Shown here: positions 40,401 to 54,033 of the stretch, piece by piece | Layout: the number at the start of each line of letters is the position of its first letter | Numbering within the stretch: the first letter of the stretch is position 1 | DNA from: Silurus meridionalis | Lineage: Eukaryota > Chordata > Actinopteri > Siluriformes > Siluridae | Direction of reading: 5' to 3' | Assembly (NCBI RefSeq): GCF_014805685.1 | Contig: NC_060904.1 | Coordinates: 14,234,311 to 14,298,310, forward strand | DNA length: 64,000 bases | Made by a program: the position numbers and the translations under genes | Notes under the pieces: model-generated | Databases searched by the model: none | Seen by the model: only the letters and a program-made list of their open reading frames with translations | Told to the model about the DNA's origin: nothing

Positions 40401-43400
40401 TTTAAAAGATTGATTTACTTTTCATTCTGCCATGTAAACGAGACTGTAATGTTAATCTTGGTTAATGCTGATTATGTGATGATGTGTACAATTTGATTTG
40501 TATTTTAGGAAATACAAACTCACAAATCATCTGTTTTGCTTTTTCACTAACATGTGTCTTGGTTTTGAAGACTAGTGCATCTAAGAGCCTATGTTCAATA
40601 TGGGAAAAAGTGTTTAAATCAGATACTCCAAGACTTTTACTTAAGTCATATTGGAATTAGTGACTTTTAACTCGTAGTGGAGTAAGTTTTGTAGTAAGGT
40701 ATCTTTTACTCAAGGATGATTTTCCGGTACCTCTTTTTTATAGTAACAATGAGCGCAGGGAAAAACCTGAAGAAATTCAACACTGAAATAAATAATTTCT
40801 GACCAATTCTCCATTTTAACCCGGTCAGCAGCACTCAACATTTATTATATCAAAAGTTTTATTCCATGATGTGCTATTTATTTTTCGTTCATATTCCAGC
40901 TTAACATAATCACAGTACAGTTTTTGTTAACGGGTAACGAAAATATTTTTGTAATAGTTTCCATTCACTTGAAGAATATACTGTAGAACCCTAATAACAG
41001 CCTGGGCCTACAGAAACCTTATCAGTATCAGATCAGATTAATCAGGATGCCCACTGCTTGGCTGTGATTTGTTTCTGTGCTCATTTCCATACTGCTGCCT
41101 TGTGCATCACCAATACTGCAAATACCATTATTGCAGTAATGATCTACAAAATGATATATTGCAGAACCTAATATTTGAACATGGGAGGGCAATAAGCAAG
41201 TGGGATAAAGGCTCACCTTGGAGGGTTTGTTGAAGAGACACGATCCACCACCGCTGTACAGGAAGTTGTGGTACTCCTCTATGTTACAGTCAGAGAATCT
41301 CTTAGGAAGATAAAAGCTAAAAAGAAATAAAAGCAAGAAGTAAAACATATAAAGAAATATGATGACGATGAGTGGACAAAGAAAATCATAATAAACTCGT
41401 CAAACACTTCAAATTGTAACTGGGAGGATGTGTGAACTGGTATTGTATGTACATCATACTATATGTGAATACATGAAAATCAATTCAACAGCTGAAACAG
41501 GACATTTTAAAAGGTAACTCTTTAACTCCTGTACAAATTGTGTTATAACATGCAATGGAAAAAATAAAAATATAAATAAATAAATAAATGAGAGCGATGA
41601 ACATCAGACTGCCAATTACAATATACAGTACAATTTACAAAATACGCATTAATTATAGATCCTACAACTTTGCGAAAAAACACTAAAAAACTTTATATTA
41701 CTGATAAGGTTAGACATTGGCTCACTCTTTCTGTTTATTGGTCAACATTTATTTTTTTATCTGGTTTTCTTTATTGTCTGGTTGGTTTTACTATCTCTGA
41801 CCCCCACAGTACTCCATTTTTGGCACTCATGCCTTAAACCAAACGTTGCTCTCAGAGCCAGTCATTTTGGATACATGTTTTTGTTGTTGTGCATATTGTT
41901 TGTTACCTGAATAAACTTCAAGAGCAACATTGCTATCTGACTCCTGTACTTTTGTGTTACTCTACCCAACGCTTCGAGCAGAAACTGTGCAAAGCAAATA
42001 CGCTTATTCAACATAGTATAGAATTTCAAAGGAATCAAAGAAGGAATAACAGATGTAGAAAATGCTGGAGTGAAGCCTTGAGTTTAAAATGATGCTTCTC
42101 ATATATGCATAATTCTATCAGGGTATAATATAATGTGAAATAAACTGAAATTTGTTGAGGACTCGTACAAATTGTACAATTTTACACCTTAGATTTAAAA
42201 CATAAATATGACTCATAACATTATATTCTAATGTTATGTTCAAATTGATAAGTAGGTGAAATACACACTCAAAAACCCAGAAAACTAACCAGAGCTACAA
42301 ATACAAAGCAAACTCATCACACTGATGGAAATCTCTGAAGTGTAGAAAAGTTGCCGGTTGCTGTGTGTCTTCAGCTCGAGGAACCAGATTACAGGATGCA
42401 TTTATAATGCATTATTTATGTTTTTTTTTTTTTTTACATGTGTCTCCAGTGTGGTTAGCATTAGGCTAGGCCTGTCAATCTCAATCTCATTATAGACTAC
42501 TCGGCCTGTCGTGGCATGATCGCTAGCTGTGAGTCAGTAAGCCTGCTCCACAAATACAGAGTGTTGGCCAAGACTAAAAGCACACCACTACATTTTCTGA
42601 ATGCTCGCCAAATCTGACTCTTGCTTTCTCTTCTCCTCATGCTCATCTTTAGCAGCACCACCACTCTCTCATTTCACTGTTACTCACTGTCTCTGGGTTT
42701 GTTCGAGGTTTTCGTCAAAATTTATAATCGCCACATAATCGTATCAAGTATGTTCTATTCTGTCTGTCAGTGTATTCTGTCTCTCTCTCCTGTTCTCTTT
42801 ACATCCCTCTATTCTGTTTGTCAGTCCTGTCTTATATGGTGTGCCTGTCTTGTCTATCCCATCTTTTTCTCCCATTATGTATGTCCTACCCTCTTTGCCT
42901 GGTTGCCTGTTTTGTTTTGTCTTACTATTCTGTCCATTCCTTCCGTCCTATTTATATGTCCTATCTGTTTGCTGCATCCAGTTTGTCCTGTCCTATCTGC
43001 ATGCCTGCCCTCCTGTCTGTCATTATATTCTGCATTTTTCATGTCTGTCTGTCCTATCTATTTATAATATCCCATCTGTCGCTCCTGTTTACCTGTCTCG
43101 TCCTTTCTGTCTTGTTTGTCTGTCCTGTCTCTCTGACTGTCTATCTATCTATCCTATCAGTTCTTTCCTGTCTATTTTGACTCGTCATTTGTCTGTCCTG
43201 TCTGTTTTTCTCCCAATCCTGATTTGTCTGTCCTTTCTCTTTGTTCATCCTTCCTGTGCTACATTGTAGCTGTTACCACCCAAAAACTGATAACTGTATA
43301 ATAAAAGCAAATTAAACATGTAGAATAATAGCTTAACACACATTTACATTAGAAGGGAAACATAATAATAAGTAAGAACAATTATTGGACAATAATACAA

Positions 43401-46400
43401 GAAGTGTTTAAGTCAAACCAGGACTATTGAGTACCCTGCTACTGTACATTTATACACTTCTACCATTATTTAACTAACAGCTGGAAAGATTTGGTATAGA
43501 AAGATTTTCCAGTACGCCTTAACCATTCTAGGACAGCTATTTGCCGTTCCCACAAAATATTCATTTACATTATTACATTCATACAACTGAGCATATATGG
43601 GGATAAGGGCCTTGCTCAGTGGCCCAAAGGTGGCAACTTGGTGTGGCTGGGATTTGAACTCACGACATTTGGAGCCAAAGTCGAATGCTTTGACCACTAA
43701 ACTACCACCTCAAGATTCGTCTCTTGTGCAATTTCACACCAGGTTGTACGCATGTGGTAACCACAACAACTGGGATGGTCACTGACGGACATACAGCTTT
43801 GAAACCTTGACACCATTCAAATGTCTTACTGCGGCTGAGCATCTCATCATCATACTGTGCTTGAAGTCTTCTGTAGATATACATGGGTTGTACGTCTTCA
43901 TTCACAAGAAACTTCATCACTAAATGGTGTTCTATGCACGCAATAGATTGTTGTCTGCCCTCCTGATTGACAGTCTCGCAACATGTGTGCCGCCTATCAG
44001 TAATATTAGACACATAGCCACTTACTACTGCGTGTAGTACCGCCACTGCGTGTAGTACCGCTAGCATCCATTTTTATACCTGTAAAATTAAACTCCCCGG
44101 TTTGAATTAAACACCCCTCGTATGATAACTTGCAATGTTGGATTGTGACTTTTACCACAGTAACATACTCCTAAACGCCTCCACTCTGAGTAGGCAGAGA
44201 TTAAATGGCTTCCTGATTCCTTTTTGGGAGAAAGCAATATATTTATAATGACTTCAGGACTTTTCATAATACTTTAGTTTAAGGATCCAACACAAGTGAC
44301 AAATAATGCAGAGTACGTTTGCCAATTACAGTATACTTATACTATTATAATATTATTTAAACTTATATTATTTCCTTTTTTTTTGGCTGAAGTTTGACTG
44401 GGCCACTTGGGTAGAACCCCTGAGCAGAAGTATTGCTTGAGAAGCTCACAGAGCACAGTAAAGTGCAAAAAAACAAATTTCTTTCTACTTTTCAGCCATC
44501 GTGCTCAGCCCACAGTCATGATTCAAGCTGTCACATATTCAGCAATGATGCCTGGATCCAGCCCAGATTGCTCTAGTGAATCTACAAGTGAATTCCATAT
44601 ACATATATAATGACCACATTATTAGAAATACCCATGTAGCTGCACCTTCATGCAATTGCCACTTCAACAAAATTGGACAACTGAAGATTTATTTTACCTT
44701 GAACTGAAACAGATTCAGGGTAATGTTCGCGGTTCACGGGAATGAAGCACAACTTGATGTTCTGCTGTTGTCGCTCATCCACCTTATGCTTTGACATGCA
44801 CATACTAGAAAGCTCATCGTTCTCACCAGGTTTAAGAAATACTTTTACATCATACTCGTTTTACCAACAAACATCACTATCATAGTAACCGAGATCACAT
44901 TTGTACCCATTTTGATGTTTGACATGAACGGTATCTGAATCTCCTGACCTGTATCTGCATTTTTTTAGAAATTGCACTTCGGCTTCTTGATTGGCTGATT
45001 GTATAATTGCATGAACGTACAGGCTTTAAAAAAGTGTACTTAAAGGCACTATATGGAATTTTGACAGCTTGATTATTTCCTTGAATGGGAATGGAATCAC
45101 ACAAATGATTTATAAGCTTCAGTCAGGGATTCTTGTAAGAAAAAAATCTCAATTAACCAACATTCCATCAAACGATGAGCTGCTGGCAAAAACAAAACAA
45201 GATAAACTGAGACGAAAACGAGTGCGGAGAAAAAATACAGAGAGCTCTGAAGCGCACTGTATCTTTGTCCATCTCGGCGGTTCGATTTGTTAAGGTGAAG
45301 CATTGAGGCTAGGCCAAAATGCTATTGGATGAAATGAGGAGGGCGTAGATGATTGACAAGCCCTCCCTCAAGCAGCTGATTGGTTGAGCGAGTAGCGTGT
45401 CATGGCCAAGCTTCTGCTCACCTGCTGTTCCCATTCGGGATAGGGGGGAGACGAGAAAGGTGTCAAAAGAGACGAGTGAACATATATGCACATGGACAAA
45501 TACACACACACACTGGCAATGTCATAAACATATCCAAACTGCACCAACAGAGTCGGCATACTGGTAATTAAATAATCAAAACACAGTGCTTTATATTTGA
45601 TCAGAAATTATGCTTATAAAATATGCAAAATTCTCTTTTATAGAATTGATTATTTGCATCTGTTTATCTCAGTGGTATTTATATTTATTTCTGCACCCTG
45701 AAAAAAAAACTATTGGTCCCTCTTTATAAAAAAGAAAAACTACATACAAAATGAAGGCTGCTACAACAAGTGATACCTTTTTATTTACATTTAAGCATTT
45801 GGCAAACGCCTTAATCCTGAGCGATGTTTATTTCATTCATACAACTGAGCAGCTATGAGGTTAAGGACCTTGCTTAGGGGACCAGAAGTGGCAGCTTGGT
45901 GTAGCTGACCTTTGGAGCCAAATGCCAATATCTTAAACACAACCTCTCAATTTAAAAAAATATAGATTTCAGTGAAGCCTCCCTTAGAAATTTGAGAAAA
46001 AATTGTTATAAATATAACTAGATAGGTTTCCTGGACTACAAATATAGGTGCTTAGTACATGTTTTACATTCATGTTATATCTCTCTTGAGCAACAATTTT
46101 AGATTTGGCGCCACATCTTTTGGCAAGAACAGAACGAGACTTCATAGTGGTCTGTGAGATAATTCTGTGATAAAGTCAGATTGAAAATATGTATATCTTA
46201 ATGACTCACAGGAAAGCTGTGTTGAATATATTATGTCTTTATTCATAATTATTCAATATCACTAATTCCTCCTTTGTTCATGTCTGAAAAATAAGTGTCT
46301 GGGATGACATGGCGGATTTTTTTTCCTCATAAAGTGTGGTCATGATGTAATATATTAAGGCCAAGCATAGAAATAAATAGTATTTATATTTCAGTCTTAA

Positions 46401-49374
46401 AATGATGCGTGGGACAAAATTGATTCTCTGGCAGCGAAAGGAGTTTCACCTTTTTTTTGCCAAATGAGTAACTATTTAGTCTAACCTATTAAGTTTAAAA
46501 TTTCTGCCACATTTCATTTCTCAAGTCTGTAAACTTGATTATTTCATGAATACTTCACTTTATTCATGGCTATGCCTTATTGGAAAAAGAAAAAATCACC
46601 ATCTCACTTGAGAGACTCAGAATTAATCCTCCTATTGATTGTCATTTTCTTGTTTACAGTGAGATCTGTATAATAGAGAACATGGCACAGACTGGGATGG
46701 TGCACATATGTCACCAAAAATTACTACACTTGGTATATTACTTGCAATTAAAACAAACACACACTAACACACACAAAGCACACAAAGCACAGAGTGACTA
46801 AATAACACTGCAACATCATGACCTGAATCAAAATGCTTGTGAATGCTTGTGAAACAAGGGGGTGTACATATATTTGCTCTCGTGCAGTAAGTTTGTGAAT
46901 GTTTCTGCATCGTATGTCTTTGCGTTTGCTCTAGGGAAAATGTGCTTGATTAGTAACTTACCCAACGTCATCCATTATACAGCCGGACCATTTATCATCG
47001 CACTTGCATTCCCCTGTGAGAAAGAAAACAGATGTTTTAAAGGAGATGCGTGTATGCGCCAGTCTGCATAAACAACTGCCTTGTTCGGTAATGTCACCAT
47101 TAATCACATACAATATAAAGTACTCGTTGCAGTTAGCACATCATCCTCGGATTATATAATATCAGAATGATGCTGGGCTTAAATGATTCAAATGGAAAGG
47201 TGACAACAAGACACAATTTCTACTCAGGTGAATAAAGTAATGGGCCATACTGAGAAACCTCTGACATCATCAACATTAACTACTACATCATAGTCATAAT
47301 GGTAATGTTATCCTTAATATGGTAAAAGTTCATGTTCATTAAAATCTTCTTATTAACTTGGTCATTTTCTCATAACATGATAAACTTAAACCATATGATA
47401 GATTCATGACACCCCTGCTGAAAAAACCCAAAATCAATACCAATCTATCAGCTATTATCCATTAAAACATTACCAAATGGTTTTCATTATGATGTACTGT
47501 ATGTGTGGAAACACTGTAATCTGAATGTGCAATGTCATCCCAGTGGTCTTTAATGATGTACATGTGCTATATGAATTGCTTAATATGATCTATTGGTCCT
47601 TAATGGTTTTCATTAGACATACCACTGCTAGAAGGCAACTAATAACCAGTAGAGGCCAACAGACACCTTTACGGTTTGCATTAAAATTAATAAAATTTTC
47701 AGTATTAACATTAAAACTATTATTCAATTCGGTTCAATTCTAGTTTATTTCTATAGCACTTTCACAATGGACATTGTCTCAAAGCAGCTTTACAGAATAT
47801 AAGAATTATATAATTGTTCATTTTAAATTCATTATATTTTTTCATTGGGGATTTCAAAGAAATTTTAAAATAATCTTATACTCAACATTTCCTGAATTAT
47901 GTTCTTTCCTGAGAAATGTTTACCACGATAAACAATGTGAATTTACATTTGTTAACAAATGTGCGCCAACTGCAACCCATTCTGCATCATTAAAACAATT
48001 TCCAAGAGGAGTTATTTTTTTTAATTATTTTTTAATTATTTTATCATGACATATTTAATTCAGTTAAATTCAACATGTTAAATGCATGGTGCCTTTAAAA
48101 GTAATCCAAATGCAAACATTTGCACAATTGCAGTTATGTCATACCATTTAATATTCTTTTCTTGTCAGAGAAGATGCCGATGTTCTGTCCCAGCGACTGT
48201 GCCAGTGTGATGGCCATTTCCTCTGTTTTTCCATACTGTAAAAAAAAAAAAGATGGTGGTTAAGACCTTAAAATTCACAATGCTTTACTTCTGTACAGGA
48301 CAACTGCCATTTATGAATCATTATTTCAACATTACCTCATTAACTCCTCCCCCTTTACTCAGTGAACACACCCCTCCCATATACGAGGCTCCACCCCAGC
48401 TGCTATGAAAACGGTTGCCCCTGGAGACAGAAAAAAAGTGTATTAGCTGAGGCCTTTTGCTTCATCATAAAACAAATGGCTGGCATTAGTGGTGCCCTGT
48501 GTGATACAAGACAACTGGCTGTGAGTGTGTGAGTAAGCATGTGTGAATGTATATGCATGCAAAAACCTACGAAAACAGATGGACGGAGTCGCTCTTCTCC
48601 TTAATGAAGTCACGTCTGTACTTCATGAACTCCCGTAGCGTGATCATCGGGTCATCATTTATGTTGAACCTGTTGTCTGCCGCCCAGGTTTCCATGGCAA
48701 CCAGAACAATCCGGGTGTTCAGTTGCTCTTTGAAAATCTAAAGACATAAGTAACAACGAAAAAAACATTAACACTCGGTGGAAGACATTTTAAAACTCAA
48801 AACGCAAAACAATGTGTGGCTACACGCCCTGAATATTATTGCTAGAGAAAAGGTTTCAAAACTGCTGAAAACACTTGCCCTGACTCAGATATTAGTGGTT
48901 CATATTTTGACATTTGATGGAACCCAACACTGAGCACCAACCTGAGACCAATGTCCCTTAAGTGAAGCATGCTGGTGGTTGCATCATGTTAAAAATGGAC
49001 ACTTGGTTGCTTGTTTTACTTTTGGACGCTATCATATCAGAAACCACACAGACAAGTATGTATTTCTTTGTAAGTAATGACCCTTTGCCACTTGATTGCG
49101 TGTTTTATGTTTGAAAGTCACCATATGCGCAACCACACAGATTGGCCTTTTCTTCTAAACCGATATTTTTTTGTAAATGGGTGTGTGGATACTTTGAAAT
49201 GTAAAAAATCTCCATTTGTCCAGATTTAGGTTATGTAGATAAATATATTTACGATTAAGGTTTTAATGTTTACATTTTTTTACCTTATGTGTATTAGCTG
49301 TGCATTAATTCTGCATTTCATTTCCTCAATTCAATTCAATTCAATTCAATTGAGGAGATGAAATGCAGAATTAG

Positions 49375-49454
<80 letters not shown>

Positions 49455-52153
49455 GAGAGGGCCTACAATATGGCTATAATAAAATCCTTATATAAAATAA
49501 AACATTCTTCACATACTGTAGAGACTTTAGCAAATAACATTCCATGTGGTATGCTGGAATATTCTAAAAAATGTGTCTGTATAACATTAATTTGTCAAAG
49601 CAGTAATATGTTTGGGTAAAAACTGGGATATTAGGCCACAAAACCAAAGTCTGTCCACTTGGATTCATTTTCTGTTTGCTGTCCAATCAGTCATTTTGGT
49701 GCTGATGTTGACAGTCTGTGAAAATCCCGCCTGCTATCACTGGGGATGAATGTGTGTTTGCATGTGTGTGGAAAAAATGAGATAGAGAGATAGATTTTAA
49801 TATGAGGTCTAGTGGCAATTCTCAAGGGCAAACACTCAAGCAGCTCGAGTGGCCCATGAGGCCTGTTCCTATTTCAGCTACATGAAAATATGAGCTGATG
49901 AAGACTGTGTGAATAAAGATTGCTGTGGGGTTTTTTTTTCAACTTGGGTGAAAGTTGCAGAAGAGGTGTGTACACAGTATACAAAAATAGACAACCAAAT
50001 GAGAATTTATCTAATGATAAACTGCATCAAAAAAATCATACAGTATATACAGCTTAATGATGTATAAGACACATAATTTAAATATTTTTATTTAAAGTTT
50101 ATTTATTTACTATTTATAGTAAAAAAAATATGGCTGGATGATTGTTCATAATTACTATAAATTATAACAATAGTTAAAAAAATATAGTGAGTCAATCTTT
50201 AATGAAATAAACTTTTGTTAGTGTGTTGTAAAAGGCAAACAACTTTGAAATATGGTTACTGGATATAATTTTCCTACAACTGCACAATTTGAAATGATCT
50301 ATTTTTACATAATATAGTAGCATAACTTCACACTTACAAAATCAGCCATGTTCACTACAGACTTGGCGTAGTTGTTCGTCTGGCCAACTGAAAGCCGATG
50401 CTTTTTGTACTGCAAGAAATAAAAAAACAGAATGTTAATTCACTACATATATTTTTGGTTTCTTCTTGGTCCACACATTTTTTTCTTTCACTGTATACTG
50501 CATCACAAGCCACTCTGATCAGATCACATGACTGTTCCAGCTACTGCTACACCACATTTTTTTCCCCTCACACTCCTCAACAGTTAGAGAAGACTAGAAT
50601 ACAGGGTGCATTTCTGACTCATTAGGTTTTTAAAATCACTGTTTCAGACACCTGTAGGAAACGGGATTAGACTCTAATCTTTTTTGAGCTGTGAGCTTAA
50701 AGAGTTGTTTAATGCTTTGCATCTCTTTGCCTTTAGACTCTTGAACATTTTGTAAGCTGCTCTGGATAAAAACATCTGCTATAATGACTAATGTGAATGT
50801 AATCTGAGATCTTACCATCAGGTGGTCATTAATAACCATCAGCTCAACATATTTAGTTTCATCCTCGATACTGTGAGAACTCTGCAGTACCTACAGACAC
50901 AATGGTGAAAAAGAATGATCAGGAAAGACAATCAGCTGACCAAAATCTGATGACTGCACATGATTTTGGCATGACTCTGAACAATATTTATTTAACTATC
51001 GATTCATCCATCCATCCATCCATCCATCCATCCATTCATCACCACCTGCTTGCCTTATACACCAACACTGCATGGAAGCTAATGCCATATTTTGTATAAA
51101 GAATGTTTACTTCTCTCTTTTTTCTCCTGTGTGCTGCTCCAGTGAAAAGTGGAGGGATCTGAAATGGTGAATCTGCAAGATCAACTTAAAAAAAAAAAAA
51201 CAAACAGCAAGACAGATAGAGGGGAAAATTAATTCACAATTTCATTCATGAAATGGAAAAACAATAACAAAATACATAAACTGAACACAACAATAATTGA
51301 TATCTAAAACAATTCATTATTTGAAGATGTAAATTGCAAATAAAAAAATCATACTAATTTTACTGCCATGAAACACGTGAACTTACGGGGTGCAATATAA
51401 TCCCCTGGAGGCTGGAAGCCTGGAGATTTATATATCAGGTGCACAAGTTCCTGTAGAGAAGAACGTTTGAAGGAAAAGAAGTGTCATAGAAGTAAAGAAA
51501 TATGTATAATGCCAGTCATTTGTACTATAATATACAGTACCAGTCAAAAGTTTGGACACACCTTCTCCTTCTGTGTTTTGTCTTTTTTTTAAATAATTTC
51601 AACAGTGTACATTATTACTATAGACATCGAAACTATGAAAGAACACGTATTGAAAGATGTAGTAAACATCCCAGAATATGTTTTATATTTTACATTGTCC
51701 AAAATAGCTACATTTAGCTTTGAGGACAGCTTGGCAAACTCTCATCAGATTCACGAGGTAGTCACCTGGAATTCACAAGTGTGCCTTGTCAAGAGTTCAT
51801 TTTTGACACTTTTTGTCTTCAGAGTACAGAATCAATAGCCCCAGCCCTATTAATGCTAATACAACTAAAGTACAAATCCATATTATTTCAAAAAACAGTT
51901 AAGTAAAGAAAAAATCCATAATTATTTTAAGAAATCAAAGTTAGTTAATCCGAAAAATCCCAAAAACTTTAAATGTATTTCCAAGTGCAGTCTCTAAAAC
52001 CATCAAAAGGGCATGATAAAGCAGGCTCTCGTGAGGACTGTCCCAGGTAAGAAAGCTACCTCTGCTGCAGAGGATATGTTTATTAGAATTACCAGCCTCA
52101 GAAACCACTGAATTCTAATGATAATACAAATAAAGAAAAAACCCTGAAGAAGT

Positions 52154-52221
<68 letters not shown>

Positions 52222-53992
52222 GAGCAGGCATAACATTATGAAATCATGACATTATGACCAGTGAGTGAATAACACTAATAATCTCTCCATGGCACCTGTT
52301 AGTGGGTGGGCTATAGTAGGCAGCAAGTGAACATTTTGTCCTCAATGTTAATGTGTTAGAAGCAGGGAAAATGGTTTGAGCGAGTTTGACAAGGGCCAAT
52401 ATGTGATGCTAAATGACTGGGTCAGAGCATCTACAAAACTGCAGCTCTTGTGGGCTGTTCTCAGTCTGCAGTGGTCAGTATCTATCAAAAGTGCTCCAAG
52501 GAAGGAACAGCGGTGAACCGGTGACGGGGTCATTGATGCATGTCGGGAGCGAAGGCTGGTCCGTGTGATACAACAGAGGCTTCACATTGCTGTTGAAGTT
52601 AATGCTGTCATTGCTTAACATGTCTGGACTGTTTTGGCAGCAAAAGGGGGACAAACACAATATTAGGCAGGTGGTCATAATGTTATGCCTGAGCAGTGGT
52701 TATATACACACACAAAATATATACATCATATATACATTTCATATTTTATATATATACATTTCATATTTTTTTATATATATACTTCACAGTGACAGCATGA
52801 GTGGAAAAATCTCGCATACCTTAAAAATAAATGTAAAAAAAATTAAAAAGAGAATTTACATTACAGCATTTCCTCCTATACGTGCGCGTGTTTGAAAGCG
52901 TGAACGCGCACGTGACGTCGCATGAAACCTGCTGGGCACGCGCCTCAGGAAGTTGTATTTTTTCCTTCATCGAAACTCGGTTGCTTGGGGTGTCGATGAT
53001 AAAACGTGAAACGATGAGTAATATTTCTGTGAAATAGTCACGTTCACGACTCCACGGGTAGGTTACTGACGACTTTTTGTTATTTGTTCCCAAAAACGAA
53101 CTTGAGCTGACTTTCAAAGAACGAAGAGCAACAGGTTGATATGCTAGTTATGCTAAATGCTAAGCCTGCAGTGTTGTTAGCATCCGAACAGATAATAATT
53201 ACTCAGTTTTGGGTTTACGGGACTAAAAACAGCTTTATTTCCTACATTTGACACGAAAAGACCTGATGTTGGATTAATATTGTTGCTATAAAATTGAAGA
53301 AATTAAGTGAAACCTCTGTGTTTAGCATGACTAGCTCGAGGTAACGGTCCTAACTAACTACCGCACGTCTTTAAATAAAACAACAAAACTCAGGGTTCAT
53401 TATTGTATATTTTTTACTAATAAATATCTTCAAGTGCCTAGAAATGTATTTTTAGTGTATAATAATTGATAAATGAATGAGTGGTTATGTGCTTATGTAT
53501 TTTTTACATTATATACAGGAAAGTTAGAAAGGTAACTTCAATAAGGAATATTAATTTGAAAATTAGGTTCATAAATGCTAAATAATAATAATTTTAGTCT
53601 TTTATTAATTTGCTCTGTAAAATTATAAATATCCAAGTATTTCTTTTTTTAATGGTATGAAGGCTTAATTTTGAATGTGGAAATTTACAGGATTGACATT
53701 TGTTTTTTGACTTAGAGAAGTGGTGTTTATCTAAATGATTAATTGCTTTTAAAATAAAATTGATTACAAGTAAAAATAAATGTAGCATCTCTGAGATAAT
53801 CAGGTTTGTGTCAGGTTTTAAAAAATATATATATTTTATTAGGTTTTCTGTATAATTGTAGTCGAATGAATGCCTTAAACTGAAATGCTTAATAAAATTA
53901 TAATATAAAAAATACAATTCCGGGCAAAAATGTGCCATAAATGTTTAGATTCTTGACTCTTTTTTACAAGTGACAGATTAAAGATATAAAGG

Positions 53993-54033
<41 letters not shown>

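Larger units (their letters stand above)
41317..46961 (-). other. adam22 intron of 5.6 kb with repeats
   Basis: Contains a degenerate CTGTCC array (42620-43270), a SINE-like repeat (43555-43705), a mariner transposase relic (43702-44067), an unassigned candidate element (45035-45300) and a second SINE-like repeat (45785-45950). The remainder shows no exon. Confidence 0.7.
48738..50337 (-). other. adam22 intron with a hairpin and (TA)n
   Basis: Contains the 26-bp inverted repeat at 49306-49373 and the (TA)n at 49374-49449. Elsewhere it is AT-rich with no exon or named repeat. Confidence 0.7.

Noticed and set aside
42621..43269. Overlapping frames of 136-148 codons
   Set aside because: Produced by a degenerate CTGTCC repeat; three frames are open at once and none has a family pattern.
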